64,000 bases of DNA from CADDYT01 sp035294125 (GTDB taxonomy: Bacteria > Chloroflexota > Ktedonobacteria > Ktedonobacterales > Ktedonobacteraceae): contig DATGLM010000077.1 of the NCBI GenBank assembly GCA_035294125.1, positions 62,001 to 126,000 on the forward strand. The letters run 5' to 3'. Both the position numbers and the translations under genes were made by a program. This document shows positions 53,438-62,713 of the stretch, piece by piece (the stretch's first letter is position 1; the number at the start of each line of letters is the position of its first letter). The notes beneath the pieces were generated by a model. The model did no database searches and was not told where the DNA came from. It saw only the letters and a program-made list of their open reading frames with translations.

Positions 53438-54871
53438 TCAATCTCTCCTCGCTGCAAAGGTGCTTTCCAACAGGTCCGCCCGCAACGGGCGCAGGTAGGT
53501 CAGTTCGCTCTCAGGAACGCCCTTGCGCGCCACCTGTAGCGCGATGCCAGCAGCCGCGAAGTGGTGCTCGATCTCGTCCGCGCCCAGATTTTTGAGCAGA
53601 TTCTCCGGCACTACCATCTCAATATGATCCCCAACTGCCCTGGCCTGGAAGCGAGCAGGCCACGGTTCCGAGGGGAGCGTTTCAAACGCTTCAACCAGGT
53701 CGCGCAGCGTCACCACTTTTCCATCGATGTGCAAGATGTGCTCGGCCTTGCCCTGGATGCGTGATACAGCCGGAACGGCGGCTAAATCGCAGGTCAGAGA
53801 TTCATCGGGCAGACAGCGCACCATATCGCGAGTGTCGTAGCGGAACACGGGCATGCATTCGCGATAGGGATAATACGGGGTGACAACGAGCGAGCCTAAT
53901 GCTCCCGGCGCGGCTGGCTCGCCGCTTTGCGGATCGATCACTTCGACGTAGCCCATGTTCAGATCCGGGTGCAGATGCTGCTGGTTGCAGACGCGCCCGC
54001 TGACGGGCAGTACCTCTGTCATGCCGAAGTTATCGTTGATACGGATCTGGCCAAATGTCTTCTGAGCCGCACGAATCAATGCATTGGAGAGCACTTCACC
54101 ACCACAGTCGATGCGACGAAGCTTGAAATCATTCGGTCCCAGGCCGCGACGGCGGGCAGCTTTGACCAGTTGAGCCAGGTAACTGGGATAGGTACTTAAC
54201 AGTGTCGGGGCTTCATCGCCTCCACCTAGCAAGCTGTCAACGCTCTCTTCCGGTGGGATAATGCCCAGCACACGTACTCGCGCCCCTGCCAGCCGACATA
54301 CCCGGACGTTTTGATGCACCGCTGCGGTAGCGCGCGAACTGATATTGATCTGCATGCAATCGCGAGGGTTGATCTCGTCGCGCAGCAGCCCGCTGAGGGT
54401 CGCCATTCCTCCCCAGAGTTCGATCTCATAGTGAGACAGCCAGACTTCGGCAGGGTTGCCGGTGGTGCCGGTGGTGCGCGTGGCTATATAGGGCTGTGTA
54501 TCGGTTGTCACAAAGTCTTGCTGCTGTTTCTGGAGAGATTGTTTTACAGTAACGGGCACGCGGGGCATATCGGCAAGGGTCAGTTTGCCCGGGTCACGTG
54601 ACTGTGAGGCGAAGAGCTTCTGGTAATAGGGAGAGACACGTGCGAGACGACGCGCAGTTCGCTGGATTGCTCGCTGCTGGAACTCCTTGCGAACGTTTGG
54701 GTCCGCGAATGGTCCTTCCAGCAACTCCTGGATATCATCACCCGGCGCACCAAACTCTTCCATTGTCTTCAGCCCATCTTCGACAAGACGTTCTACGTTC
54801 CGTGGATTGATGGGTTTCCCCCATACCATTGCCATTGCCATACGGAACTGGCGAATACCTGTCTCGAACAT
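53438..54871 (-). CDS. PaaK-like AMP-forming ligase (phenylacetate-CoA ligase/F390 synthetase family)
   Basis: 477 residues from the ATG at 54871, preceded by GAGGAG. The adenylate-forming family motif is present as TRTTGTTGNPAEVWLS, with a later DNFGMTEVLP motif, FRYDTRDMVR (the ribose-binding Asp), and RIQGKAEHILHIDGKVV hinge. The N-terminal region (RRLARVSPYYQKLFA) is typical of PaaK. It would activate a carboxylic acid as an acyl adenylate or CoA ester. Its acid substrate is unknown, since aromatic-pathway genes are absent. Its stop is one base from the start of the intramembrane protease gene, so they form an operon. Confidence 0.88.
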   Translation of the reverse strand: MFETGIRQFRMAMAMVWGKPINPRNVERLVEDGLKTMEEFGAPGDDIQELLEGPFADPNVRKEFQQRAIQRTARRLARVSPYYQKLFASQSRDPGKLTLADMPRVPVTVKQSLQKQQQDFVTTDTQPYIATRTTGTTGNPAEVWLSHYEIELWGGMATLSGLLRDEINPRDCMQINISSRATAAVHQNVRVCRLAGARVRVLGIIPPEESVDSLLGGGDEAPTLLSTYPSYLAQLVKAARRRGLGPNDFKLRRIDCGGEVLSNALIRAAQKTFGQIRINDNFGMTEVLPVSGRVCNQQHLHPDLNMGYVEVIDPQSGEPAAPGALGSLVVTPYYPYRECMPVFRYDTRDMVRCLPDESLTCDLAAVPAVSRIQGKAEHILHIDGKVVTLRDLVEAFETLPSEPWPARFQARAVGDHIEMVVPENLLKNLGADEIEHHFAAAGIALQVARKGVPESELTYLRPLRADLLESTFAARRD

Positions 54872-54924
54872 GTTACACTCCTCAAACATTCTCTGCTATC
54901 AGGTGAAAAGGGCGTAGAAATGGG

Positions 54925-55046
54925 GGAAGGGCAGAACCCGGCAAGCAAGACTCCGGCGCCGTTTCTCCTGCTCGTGGGAGGCTAACAGAGCAGTAGCATA
55001 TGAGCCTGGATGCGCCAGAGAAATAGCTTCAGGGTCCTGCCCTTCC
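54925..55046. repeat. Widely spaced inverted repeat
   Basis: GGAAGGGCAGAACCC at 54925-54939 pairs with GGGTCCTGCCCTTCC at 55032-55046, with one mismatch in 15. They enclose 92 bases and lie just downstream (minus strand) of the small candidate frame at 55056-55148. It could fold as a long-range stem of a transcript. Outside these two features, I see no gene between 54872 and 55508. Confidence 0.4.
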
Positions 55047-55055
55047 TGGGATATT

Positions 55056-55148
55056 TTAGGAGCCGCCGACGCAGGCGAGGAAGAGCACCGCTGTCAGTGA
55101 ACTCATTGCATAACGAGCATACTTCAAAGTGCTGACCAGATGTGTCAT
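55056..55148 (-). CDS. Possible small hydrophobic peptide (30 aa)
   Basis: An ATG at 55148 has a good ribosome-binding site (AAAGGAAAG, spacing about 6) and opens a 30-residue frame ending in a hydrophobic stretch and LACVGGS. It is too short to judge by homology. Size and hydrophobic C-terminus are those of many small membrane or signalling peptides. It is the only supported coding feature between the PaaK-like gene and the LuxR regulator. It may be spurious. Confidence 0.35.
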   Translation of the reverse strand: MTHLVSTLKYARYAMSSLTAVLFLACVGGS

Positions 55149-55508
55149 GTTCGTCTTTCCTTTCTGTCTCAGGCTTGAAAGTCGCGGGCAATCATCCGCT
55201 GATGCTGCCACGGGTGTGAAGTAGACTGATGTGCCATCAGAACAGGGAGAATGTCCAGCCTCCATTTCCGAACGAACATCTGCTCTTCCGTTCTGGAAGC
55301 TCACCCTTACACTCACATCATGAGTCTACCTTTATCTCCGGGGAAAATACATCGGCAGAAGAGGGTATTTTTCCCTTTGCTCGTAGCTGCCAGAAAGGCA
55401 TCAACTAACTGGCGAATCTGCTTAGGCATTTGTACCTACATACCCTCGGTTGAGCCAGGCGGGAATCTCATAATGAAAAAAGTGTCTTCCTATCGTCTTT
55501 ACTGATGA

Positions 55509-57014
55509 ATGATAAAACGATCATACCTGCATGGAATATATTTCATTCCCCTGGCTACGATCAAAGATCCCGAACTCTTTCTGCCTACCATTACGCACAT
55601 GTTTGGCCTGGATGATGGCGAAGATCAGCAACTTCTCAGTCGGCTCAAAGAGTACCTTTCTGATAAACATCTCTTGCTTTTGCTCGATAACTTTGAACAG
55701 GTTCTGCCCCTGGCGCCACTTTTTGGAGAACTGCTTGCTGCCTGTCCTTATTTAAAAGTTCTGATGACGAGCCGCGAGGCATTACACCTGGACGCGGAGC
55801 ACATATTTCCTGTACTGCCATTGGAGCAGCCTGAGCCGGAGGAAATGCTCGATCTTGCTGCGCCATGCGCGGCAGTACGCCTCTTCATACATTATGCTCA
55901 GCGCAGTGATCCAGACTTCCATCTGACGAGGGCGAACGCTCATGCCATCGCTGAGATTTGCATGCGCCTGGATGGTATTCCATTAGCGATAGAGCTGGTG
56001 GCGCGACGGGTCAAATACCTCTCGCTGGCGAGGATACTGAAGCAGTTAGAGCAGCAATTGTCGCAGCCGGGACAGAGCACGCGAGATACATCTTCCCGGC
56101 ACAGCCTGTACGATGTCGTGAGATGGCTCTATGATTCACTGGAAACGCAGGAGCGGCAGCTCTTCAGAATGCTCTCTGTCTTCTGTGGCGGCTGTACGGT
56201 GGAGTCCGTTGAGGCCGTCTGGCGGAAAGTTGGAGGTGAAGCGGCTGCTTTGCCTCCTCTCCTGCATTCCCTGCTTGAGAAACATTTTGTTTACAAAGGC
56301 GATCAGGAAGATGGGGGAGAGCGTTTCTACCTGTTGGAGGTACTGCGTGAGTATGCCATGAAACGCTTGAAGATGAGCGGGGAGGCTGAACTTGTTCGTA
56401 ACGCTCACATGGAATACTATATTGAACTGGCGGAAGTGGCAAAGCTGGAATTGAAGCGAGAAGGACAATCGCCCTGGCTCGAACGCCTGCAGATGGAGCA
56501 GGATAATCTGCGTGAAGCATTTCGCTGGATAGTGGAGCAGGAAGAGGTGGAAGGAGCCTTGCGCCTGGGCGGCGCGCTCTGGCGCTTCTGGTACACGTGT
56601 GGCTATAGCAACGAGGGGCGTCGCTGGCTGGAACGCGCCGTGTATAGTCGTCCTGCATCCATATCCACAGCCCCATCACCCTTTGAGGCTTTGAGCTTAG
56701 ATAGACAGGCAGAGAATTTCCAGGAGGCTATTGCGGCAATAGAGCAGAGAAACGTTCCGTACAAGATTGCGTCGCAGATTCAGCAGATCACGGCATCTTC
56801 GCCGTCCCTGCTGACCGTGCATGAAAAGCTGACACAACGCGAAGTCGAAGTGTTGCGCCTGGTCTCGCTCGGCTACACCAACGATGAGGTCGCGCATCAA
56901 CTGGTAATCAGCTCCCGTACCGTGCATGCGCACCTGCGTTCGATCTACAGCAAGCTGGGCATCACCTCGCGCAGCGCTGCCACCCGTTACGCCATTACTC
57001 ATCAACTGACATAG
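55509..57014 (+). CDS. AAA/LuxR-family regulator lacking its N-terminal P-loop (probably truncated)
   Basis: 501 residues. It starts in the middle of the NB-ARC-like ATPase domain: IYFIPLATIKDPELFLPTI and LLLLLDNFEQVLPLAP are the usual middle motifs, but the Walker A loop that should come about 40 residues before is absent, both in frame and, as far as I can read, in the upstream DNA. The usual TPR region after the ATPase is short (to about 400). The C-terminal LuxR helix-turn-helix (LTQREVEVLRLVSLGYTNDEVAHQL..SSRTVHAHLRSIYSKL) is intact. It is either a decayed regulator or a shortened form that binds DNA without ATP control. Confidence 0.8.
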   Translation: MIKRSYLHGIYFIPLATIKDPELFLPTITHMFGLDDGEDQQLLSRLKEYLSDKHLLLLLDNFEQVLPLAPLFGELLAACPYLKVLMTSREALHLDAEHIFPVLPLEQPEPEEMLDLAAPCAAVRLFIHYAQRSDPDFHLTRANAHAIAEICMRLDGIPLAIELVARRVKYLSLARILKQLEQQLSQPGQSTRDTSSRHSLYDVVRWLYDSLETQERQLFRMLSVFCGGCTVESVEAVWRKVGGEAAALPPLLHSLLEKHFVYKGDQEDGGERFYLLEVLREYAMKRLKMSGEAELVRNAHMEYYIELAEVAKLELKREGQSPWLERLQMEQDNLREAFRWIVEQEEVEGALRLGGALWRFWYTCGYSNEGRRWLERAVYSRPASISTAPSPFEALSLDRQAENFQEAIAAIEQRNVPYKIASQIQQITASSPSLLTVHEKLTQREVEVLRLVSLGYTNDEVAHQLVISSRTVHAHLRSIYSKLGITSRSAATRYAITHQLT

Positions 57015-57096
57015 CTCTCGCTCAGATGACATGCGGGGATATATTTTCAATGGCATGGTAATATAAAGGTGCCACTGGAAAGGAGAGATCATCACA

Positions 57097-57888
57097 ATGA
57101 GATTTGGCATTTGTGCTCCATATCGCGCAGTGGCGGTATTGGAGACGTATCCTTTTGATTATCTGGAAGAAAGTGTGCAGCGTTTCTTAATTCCAGAGCG
57201 CTCGCAATCAGAATTTGAGGAACTCTGGCGGGAAGCTCGCCAGCTACCGGTGCCAATCGAAGCCGCAAACGTTCTGTTTCCCGCCGATTTACGATTAGTG
57301 GCGACGCCAACACAGTCGGTAGACACACAGCGGCTGGAACGCTACATGAAAACGGTTCTCCAGCGCGCCGAACAGGCCGCCATTCGTATCATCGTCTTTG
57401 GCAGTGGGCAGGCTCGCGCCTGTCCGCCCGGCTACAATTGCAGCGACGCCGTGCAACAAATCGCTGCGCATCTCTCCCGGTGGAGCGAATGGGCGCAAGA
57501 TCACGGCGTCGTGATCGCCCTTGAACCCCTGCGCTACGAAGAGAGCAATATCCTGAACACCGTCAGTGAAGCAGGCGCCCTGGTCGGGAGCATTGATCGT
57601 CCAGCCGTAAGATTGCTGGCCGACTTCTATCACATAGCCTGCAACAACGAATCTCTACAGGATATTCTCCCCTGCTCATCTTTCCTCTCGCACATCCACG
57701 TCGCCGAAAAGCAAGATCGGGCTGCTCCCGGTCGCCACGGAGAAGATTTCCGCCCCTTCTTCGCCACCCTTCATCAGGCTGGCTACGACCACCGCATCTC
57801 CATCGAATGCAACTGGCAAAATCTTGCCGACGAGGTTGCCCCTGCGATAGAAACGCTCAGAGAGCAATGGATATCAGCATGCCATTGA
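57097..57888 (+). CDS. Sugar phosphate isomerase/epimerase-like TIM barrel (AP endonuclease family 2)
   Basis: 263 residues, preceded by AAAGGAGAG. The fold shows the xylose-isomerase-like signature: VIALEPLRYEESNILNT with the metal-binding Glu, LLADFYHIACNNE with Asp and His, SHIHVAEK with His, and ISIECNWQ with the last Glu. Such proteins isomerise or epimerise sugars or cut 2-keto-myo-inositol. The substrate is unknown. A perfect 10-bp inverted repeat surrounds the stop codon (57876-57885 and 57903-57912). Confidence 0.88.
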   Translation: MRFGICAPYRAVAVLETYPFDYLEESVQRFLIPERSQSEFEELWREARQLPVPIEAANVLFPADLRLVATPTQSVDTQRLERYMKTVLQRAEQAAIRIIVFGSGQARACPPGYNCSDAVQQIAAHLSRWSEWAQDHGVVIALEPLRYEESNILNTVSEAGALVGSIDRPAVRLLADFYHIACNNESLQDILPCSSFLSHIHVAEKQDRAAPGRHGEDFRPFFATLHQAGYDHRISIECNWQNLADEVAPAIETLREQWISACH

Positions 57889-57912
57889 GGAAGCAAGTTT
57901 TCATGGCATGCT
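57876..57912. repeat. 10-bp inverted repeat around the isomerase stop codon
   Basis: AGCATGCCAT (57876-57885) and its exact complement ATGGCATGCT (57903-57912). The TGA stop (57886-57888) is the first codon of the loop, so the last codons of the gene form the left arm. No T-tract follows. Confidence 0.7.
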
Positions 57913-57998
57913 CCCTTCTTGATGACTTGGATAACATTTCTCTTTGAGAAATCAGACATCCTCTAAATTTGGGCAGCCAGAACTGGATGGAGCCTTTG

Positions 57999-58808
57999 TT
58001 ACTGCCAGAAATAAAAGCTAAAGGTGCAATACTCCTGAAAGCCGAGGCGGCGATAGACGTTGAGGCCCATCTTTGTGGATTGCAATATTCCAAAGCGGTA
58101 GCCCTTTGCGCGGGCCGCGAGCAAAGGCGCTACCGTCAGCGCCGTGCCAATGCGCCGACCGCGCGCTTCCGGCAGCGTGGCGACATCGTAGATACCGGCG
58201 ACGCCACCACCCATGAACAGCAACGAGGTTGCCACAGGCTCTCCGTCGAGCAAGCCCAGGTAGTAGCGCACCGATGGAACGCGCACAAAGCCATAGCGGG
58301 CGCAGAGATTAAGCAGCATGTTCTGTATGCTATCAGGTATCGCGGAACCAACCGTCATCGTGCGTATCCACTGCTTGAGCATCTCTCCATCGCTGACCTC
58401 CTTGATGATCAAGCCCGGAGGCAGTGGATTATCTTCGCGCAGCGCCAATAGATCAATAGCCATACCGGGTGCCTCATCATCGCGTATCCATCCTGAAGCT
58501 TCCAGCCGACTCCCCAGATCAGCCGGTTGGGTAGATGGGCCAACCAGCCACGCTGCCGGGACGTTGCGCGCTATGAAATGTCCCGTTGCCTCCTCGATTT
58601 TTGCATCTACATCGGCGGGCGTGAACGCTGCGCGCACAACGCCATTGCCGAGTTCAAAGGGAAGGCCGGAGATAAACCACTGTTGCTCTGATTCATCGTG
58701 AAACTCCGCGCCCAACGCCCGCCCCCACAGGACAGCCAGTTCCTGCGCGTTCGCTTCCATCGCGGAAATCAGTGCTGGTACCGAAGAGTCTATAAGAATG
58801 TTGCTCAT
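57999..58808 (-). CDS. GNAT-family N-acetyltransferase
   Basis: 269 residues from the ATG at 58808 (AAGGTAATAG upstream). An unassigned N-terminal half (1-150) precedes a C-terminal GNAT domain, with the acetyl-CoA loop VATLPEARGRRIGTALT and the closing YRRLGFQEYCTFSFYF. GNAT enzymes transfer acetyl groups to amines of small molecules or proteins. The substrate is unknown. It is a single gene, convergent with the isomerase gene. Confidence 0.85.
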   Translation of the reverse strand: MSNILIDSSVPALISAMEANAQELAVLWGRALGAEFHDESEQQWFISGLPFELGNGVVRAAFTPADVDAKIEEATGHFIARNVPAAWLVGPSTQPADLGSRLEASGWIRDDEAPGMAIDLLALREDNPLPPGLIIKEVSDGEMLKQWIRTMTVGSAIPDSIQNMLLNLCARYGFVRVPSVRYYLGLLDGEPVATSLLFMGGGVAGIYDVATLPEARGRRIGTALTVAPLLAARAKGYRFGILQSTKMGLNVYRRLGFQEYCTFSFYFWQ

Positions 58809-58860
58809 TCTATTACCTTCACTTACTAGCTAAAGAATGCGGACATCACTCCCTACGGAG

Positions 58861-60684
58861 TCAGGAACTGTGTACAGCCACGAAACCTTCGCCGGGGCGG
58901 TAGTCGGGTGACTGGTGGCGGAAGTAGGTGTTGTAGAGGTGGGCGTAGTGACCGCCAAGCTGCATAAGCGCCTCGTGGTTGCCCTCCTCGACGATGCGGC
59001 CCCGGTCGAGGACGATGATGCGGTCGGCGTGACGAATGGTCGAGAGCCGGTGGGCGATGAGGATGGCCGTGCGATTTTCAAGTATAAGGTCAAGCCCCTC
59101 CTGAATCTGTGCCTCGGTGAGCGGATCGACGCTGGCGGTGGCCTCGTCGAGGATGATGATGGAAGGCTTTTGCAGCAGCACGCGGGCCAGGGCGACTAAC
59201 TGGCGCTGGCCCATCGAAAGCGCCCGCCCGGCTTCGCCCACCAGCGTATCCAGGCCCTCCGGCAGCGCCTCAATCCAGTCGCCGCCGCCGATCTGTCGGG
59301 CCACCAGGGCTACCTCCTCGTCGTCGGCGTCGGGCCGGGCGTAACGGATATTGTCGGTGACGGTGCCGGAGAAGAGGAATGGCACCTGCGGCACAATGCC
59401 CAGATGGCGGTGATAGTCGCGCAGGTCGAAGCTGCGGATGTCGCGCCCATCGATGAGCAGTTGCCCGCCCTGAAACTCGTAGAAGCGGGCGATCAGCCGG
59501 GCGATACTGGATTTGCCCGCGCCCGTGTGGCCGACTAAGGCAATCGTCTCGCCCGCCGGAATACTCAGATTGAAGCCTGCCAGCACCGTCTGCCGGTCGG
59601 TATAGCTGAAGAACATATCTTTGAAATCGACGCGGCCCTCAAGCTGCGGCACCGGCTCCGAGGCGGTCTGGCGCACGCGCGGCTCGGCATCCAGCAGGGC
59701 AAAGACGCGCTCGCTGGCGGCAAGGCCAAGCTGGAACTGGCTCCAGAACGAGGCGATACTGGTCAGCGGATACCAGAGCAGGCCGATGCTCTGCACAAAC
59801 AGGAACCAGTCGCCGGGTGAGATGGTGTGGCTTAGCACGTCGAGACCGCCGAAGTAGACGACGATGGTGGTGCCGACATTCGCCACCATCACCAGCAGGG
59901 GGAAGATGCCGTTGTAGACGAAGCCGGAGCGCACGTTGACCTGATAGGACTGCTCGTTGATTTTGCGGAACTCGTCGTACATGTTCTGTTCCTGCCGGAA
60001 GTTCTTCGCCACTGTAATGCCGCTAATGGCCTCCTGAATATTGGCGTTGACACGAGCCCCCGAACGCTGCGAGCGTTGTGTCGTGCGCCGGGCGATGCGC
60101 CGGAAGCCGAGGGCGATGATGACGATTGCCGGGGCGATGGTCATAGCCAGCAGCGCCAGCCGCCAGTTGCGGAACATCAGCACGGCGGCAATCAGGAAGA
60201 ACAGCAGAAACTGGCTCAACAGGTTGAGCGTCAGCGTGACGACCGTCGCAAAATCCTCTGTATCCGAGGTAACGCGACTCACAATTTTCCCGCTGGGAAA
60301 CTCGTCATAGAACGACATGTCGCGGGCCATGACGGCGGAGAAGGCGTCGCTGCGCAGCTTCATCGTCACGTCGGCGACAGCCCGTGCTGTGAACCACTGG
60401 CGAAAGAAATTGGCCGTCCACGAGAGCACGCCCGCTACCAGGATGACGACGATCAGCACCAGCACGGTTTGCATCGTGCGCGAACTTGCCAGCGTGTTGA
60501 TACTCTGCGCCACCAGAATGGGAAAAGCTGTATCCAGCAGCGAGTTGAGCACGACCAGTACGGCCACAAAGGACATCAGCCCCAGTTTGGGCCGGAAGTA
60601 ACCGATAATGCGCGAGACCAGTTGCCGATCAGAATAACTGCGATCATACGCCTCGGCATCCAGCCCATCCATGAGAAAGCCCAT
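58861..60684 (-). CDS. ABC exporter half-transporter (consensus Walker B Glu)
   Basis: 607 residues from the ATG at 60684, with AAAGGAGAA upstream. An N-terminal six-helix exporter domain (about 30-320) is followed by an ATPase domain with GHTGAGKSS (Walker A), ALSMGQRQL (signature; Met replaces the usual Gly) and IIILDEATASVD (Walker B with the catalytic Glu). The next gene upstream encodes a partner with LSGGQRQR and IILDD-type Walker B. The pair fits the heterodimeric TM287/288 type with one degenerate and one active nucleotide site. The substrate may be a drug or lipid. The gap to the partner is 55 bases. Confidence 0.9.
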   Translation of the reverse strand: MGFLMDGLDAEAYDRSYSDRQLVSRIIGYFRPKLGLMSFVAVLVVLNSLLDTAFPILVAQSINTLASSRTMQTVLVLIVVILVAGVLSWTANFFRQWFTARAVADVTMKLRSDAFSAVMARDMSFYDEFPSGKIVSRVTSDTEDFATVVTLTLNLLSQFLLFFLIAAVLMFRNWRLALLAMTIAPAIVIIALGFRRIARRTTQRSQRSGARVNANIQEAISGITVAKNFRQEQNMYDEFRKINEQSYQVNVRSGFVYNGIFPLLVMVANVGTTIVVYFGGLDVLSHTISPGDWFLFVQSIGLLWYPLTSIASFWSQFQLGLAASERVFALLDAEPRVRQTASEPVPQLEGRVDFKDMFFSYTDRQTVLAGFNLSIPAGETIALVGHTGAGKSSIARLIARFYEFQGGQLLIDGRDIRSFDLRDYHRHLGIVPQVPFLFSGTVTDNIRYARPDADDEEVALVARQIGGGDWIEALPEGLDTLVGEAGRALSMGQRQLVALARVLLQKPSIIILDEATASVDPLTEAQIQEGLDLILENRTAILIAHRLSTIRHADRIIVLDRGRIVEEGNHEALMQLGGHYAHLYNTYFRHQSPDYRPGEGFVAVHSS

Positions 60685-60739
60685 AAGTTCTCCTTTACCT
60701 CTATTACCAGTTCTGCCGATAAAGCGGCGATGCACACGA

Positions 60740-62632
60740 TCAATCGGCGCCAACGGGTTTAGCCGAACGTTCTTCGGAACTGGCCGGGCCTTGTTGATGA
60801 TGCTCACCCGTTGGCTTTTGTTTCGTCCCGTGATGCGCGAAGATGCGGCGGTAAAGGTCGCAACGGGCGAGCAGTTCCTCGTGCGTGCCTGAGTCGACGA
60901 GCTGGCCCTGACGCAGGACGAGGATTTTGTCGGCCCAGCGGATTTGCGAGAGGCGATGGGTGATGAGCAGTGTGGTGCGCCCCTGCAAGAGGCGGCGAAT
61001 GGCTCGCTGTATCTCGTCCTCCGTCGCGCTGTCGATGGCGCTGGTGGAATCATCCAGGATGAGGATGCGCGGGTCGGTGAGCAGGGCGCGGGCGATGGCG
61101 ATGCGCTGGCGCTGCCCGCCTGAGAGCGTGACGCCGCGCTCGCCGATCATCGTCTCGTAGCCATCCTTGAAGCCGAGAATGAACTCGTGGGCCTGCGCCT
61201 CTCGCGCCGCCCGCTCGATTGCCGCCTGATCCACCTGCTGTCCCATGCCGTAGGCGATATTCTCGGCTACGGTGCGTGAGAAGAGGAAAATGTCCTGCTC
61301 GATGGTCGAGACCTGCGAGCGCAACGCGTCCAGGCTCCAGTCGCGCACGTCCACACCATCCACGAGGATGCGCCCCGCGTCCACGTCATAGATGCGATTC
61401 ACCAGCTTTGTCAGTGTGCTCTTGCCCGCGCCGGTCTGCCCGACGATAGCGATGGTCTTCCCCGGCTCGGCACGGAACGAGACGTTTTTCAGCACGGGCG
61501 TATCGCCGTAGCTGAAGGTGACGTTCTCGAAGACGATCTCGCCCGCCATCTTTGCCGCGTAGCCGCCCTCGTTCTCGTCCAGCTCTGTCTCTTCGCGCAG
61601 GATGGTCAGGATGCGCCCGGCCCCGGCAATGCCGAGTTGCAGCAGGCTGAATGTCCAGTTGGAGTTGCCAGCCGGGAAGCGCATCATGCCCATCAGCCCC
61701 ATGTAGGTTACGAGTCCACCGATAGTGAACTGGCCGAGGGAGACCAGGAAGAGTCCGTGCAGGAAGCCGCCGACGAGGGCGATGGAGAGCAGCAGGATGG
61801 GCAGGTAGCGCGCCTGTACCTTGCCGTTCTCGACGTAGAAGTCGCGGTAGAGTCGCGAGTTGCGTTCAAATTTCTCCCGCTCCTGCGCCTCCTGTGAAGT
61901 GCCCTTGACCACCTCAATCCCGGCGATGGCCTCATTCAGTCCGGCATTCATGTTGCCGAACTCTTCGCGCATGCGGTCGGAGACCGGAGCGAGCTTGCGC
62001 GAGAAGTGGCGTAGCGCGAGCAGGTAGGCGGCGGTAAAGAGCAGGGGAGCCAGCAGGAGTTGCCAGTTGAGCACACCAATAAAGACGAGCGTGACAATCA
62101 GACTGACGGACGAATCGACTTGCACATCCATCCCCGGTACGATCATATCGCTCAACCGCATCATATCGTTGTTGGCCCGCGCCATGATATCGCCCACACG
62201 CTGCCGATTGTGGAAGGTCTGGCTCTTGCCCAGCAGGTTCAGGTAAAGTTCGTCGCGAGCGTCACGAGCCACGCGCTTGCCCAACACCTCAGCGGAGAAA
62301 CGCGCCATCAGGTCGAAGCAGCCGCAGACCAGCACCACGACCAGCAGTTCCAGCGCAATACTCGTCAGCCGGGTGCGTGCCTGGCTGCCACTCAAGACCG
62401 CGTTGAAGGCCACGCCGGTCAAGACGGAGATGGATGCTATCAGTATATTCGCCATCACCGTTCCTATGAAGAAGCTGGCGATGAAGCGTTTATAGCGCAA
62501 GACATGCGAAAGAATCCAGCGCACAGGGCCGGAGCGATTGTAGGAATACTCATCGACAACGGTAAACTCACGTTTAGACAAAAAGACCTCCAAGCAGGTG
62601 CCTGAACGGGGAACCTCGTGGCAGCATAACAC
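60740..62632 (-). CDS. ABC exporter half-transporter (degenerate Walker B Asp)
   Basis: 630 residues from a GTG at 62632; a TTG at 62581 directly after GGAGGT is a better-supplied alternative start (613 residues). The six-helix exporter domain is followed by GQTGAGKST (Walker A), LSGGQRQR (signature), ILILDDSTSAID (Walker B with Asp instead of the catalytic Glu) and THRLS. The Glu-to-Asp change is usual in one half of heterodimeric ABC exporters. It is the first gene of the pair and acts with the product of 58861-60684. The C-terminal tail is charged and not conserved. Confidence 0.9.
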   Translation of the reverse strand: MLCCHEVPRSGTCLEVFLSKREFTVVDEYSYNRSGPVRWILSHVLRYKRFIASFFIGTVMANILIASISVLTGVAFNAVLSGSQARTRLTSIALELLVVVLVCGCFDLMARFSAEVLGKRVARDARDELYLNLLGKSQTFHNRQRVGDIMARANNDMMRLSDMIVPGMDVQVDSSVSLIVTLVFIGVLNWQLLLAPLLFTAAYLLALRHFSRKLAPVSDRMREEFGNMNAGLNEAIAGIEVVKGTSQEAQEREKFERNSRLYRDFYVENGKVQARYLPILLLSIALVGGFLHGLFLVSLGQFTIGGLVTYMGLMGMMRFPAGNSNWTFSLLQLGIAGAGRILTILREETELDENEGGYAAKMAGEIVFENVTFSYGDTPVLKNVSFRAEPGKTIAIVGQTGAGKSTLTKLVNRIYDVDAGRILVDGVDVRDWSLDALRSQVSTIEQDIFLFSRTVAENIAYGMGQQVDQAAIERAAREAQAHEFILGFKDGYETMIGERGVTLSGGQRQRIAIARALLTDPRILILDDSTSAIDSATEDEIQRAIRRLLQGRTTLLITHRLSQIRWADKILVLRQGQLVDSGTHEELLARCDLYRRIFAHHGTKQKPTGEHHQQGPASSEERSAKPVGAD

Positions 62633-62669
62633 AGCAATTCAATCAGCCAGTACATTCATGATACCCTAC

Positions 62670-62703
62670 CCCGCAGGCTGACCGCAAGGGATCAGCCTGT
62701 GGG
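62670..62703. repeat. Imperfect 12-bp inverted repeat past the 74-aa gene
   Basis: CCCGCAGGCTGA (62670-62681) and TCAGCCTGTGGG (62692-62703) pair with one mismatch (a G-U wobble on the plus strand). It starts 11 bases after the small gene's stop codon and lies upstream of the ABC operon. No T-tract follows on the minus strand. Confidence 0.5.
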
Positions 62704-62713
62704 TATGGTGAGT

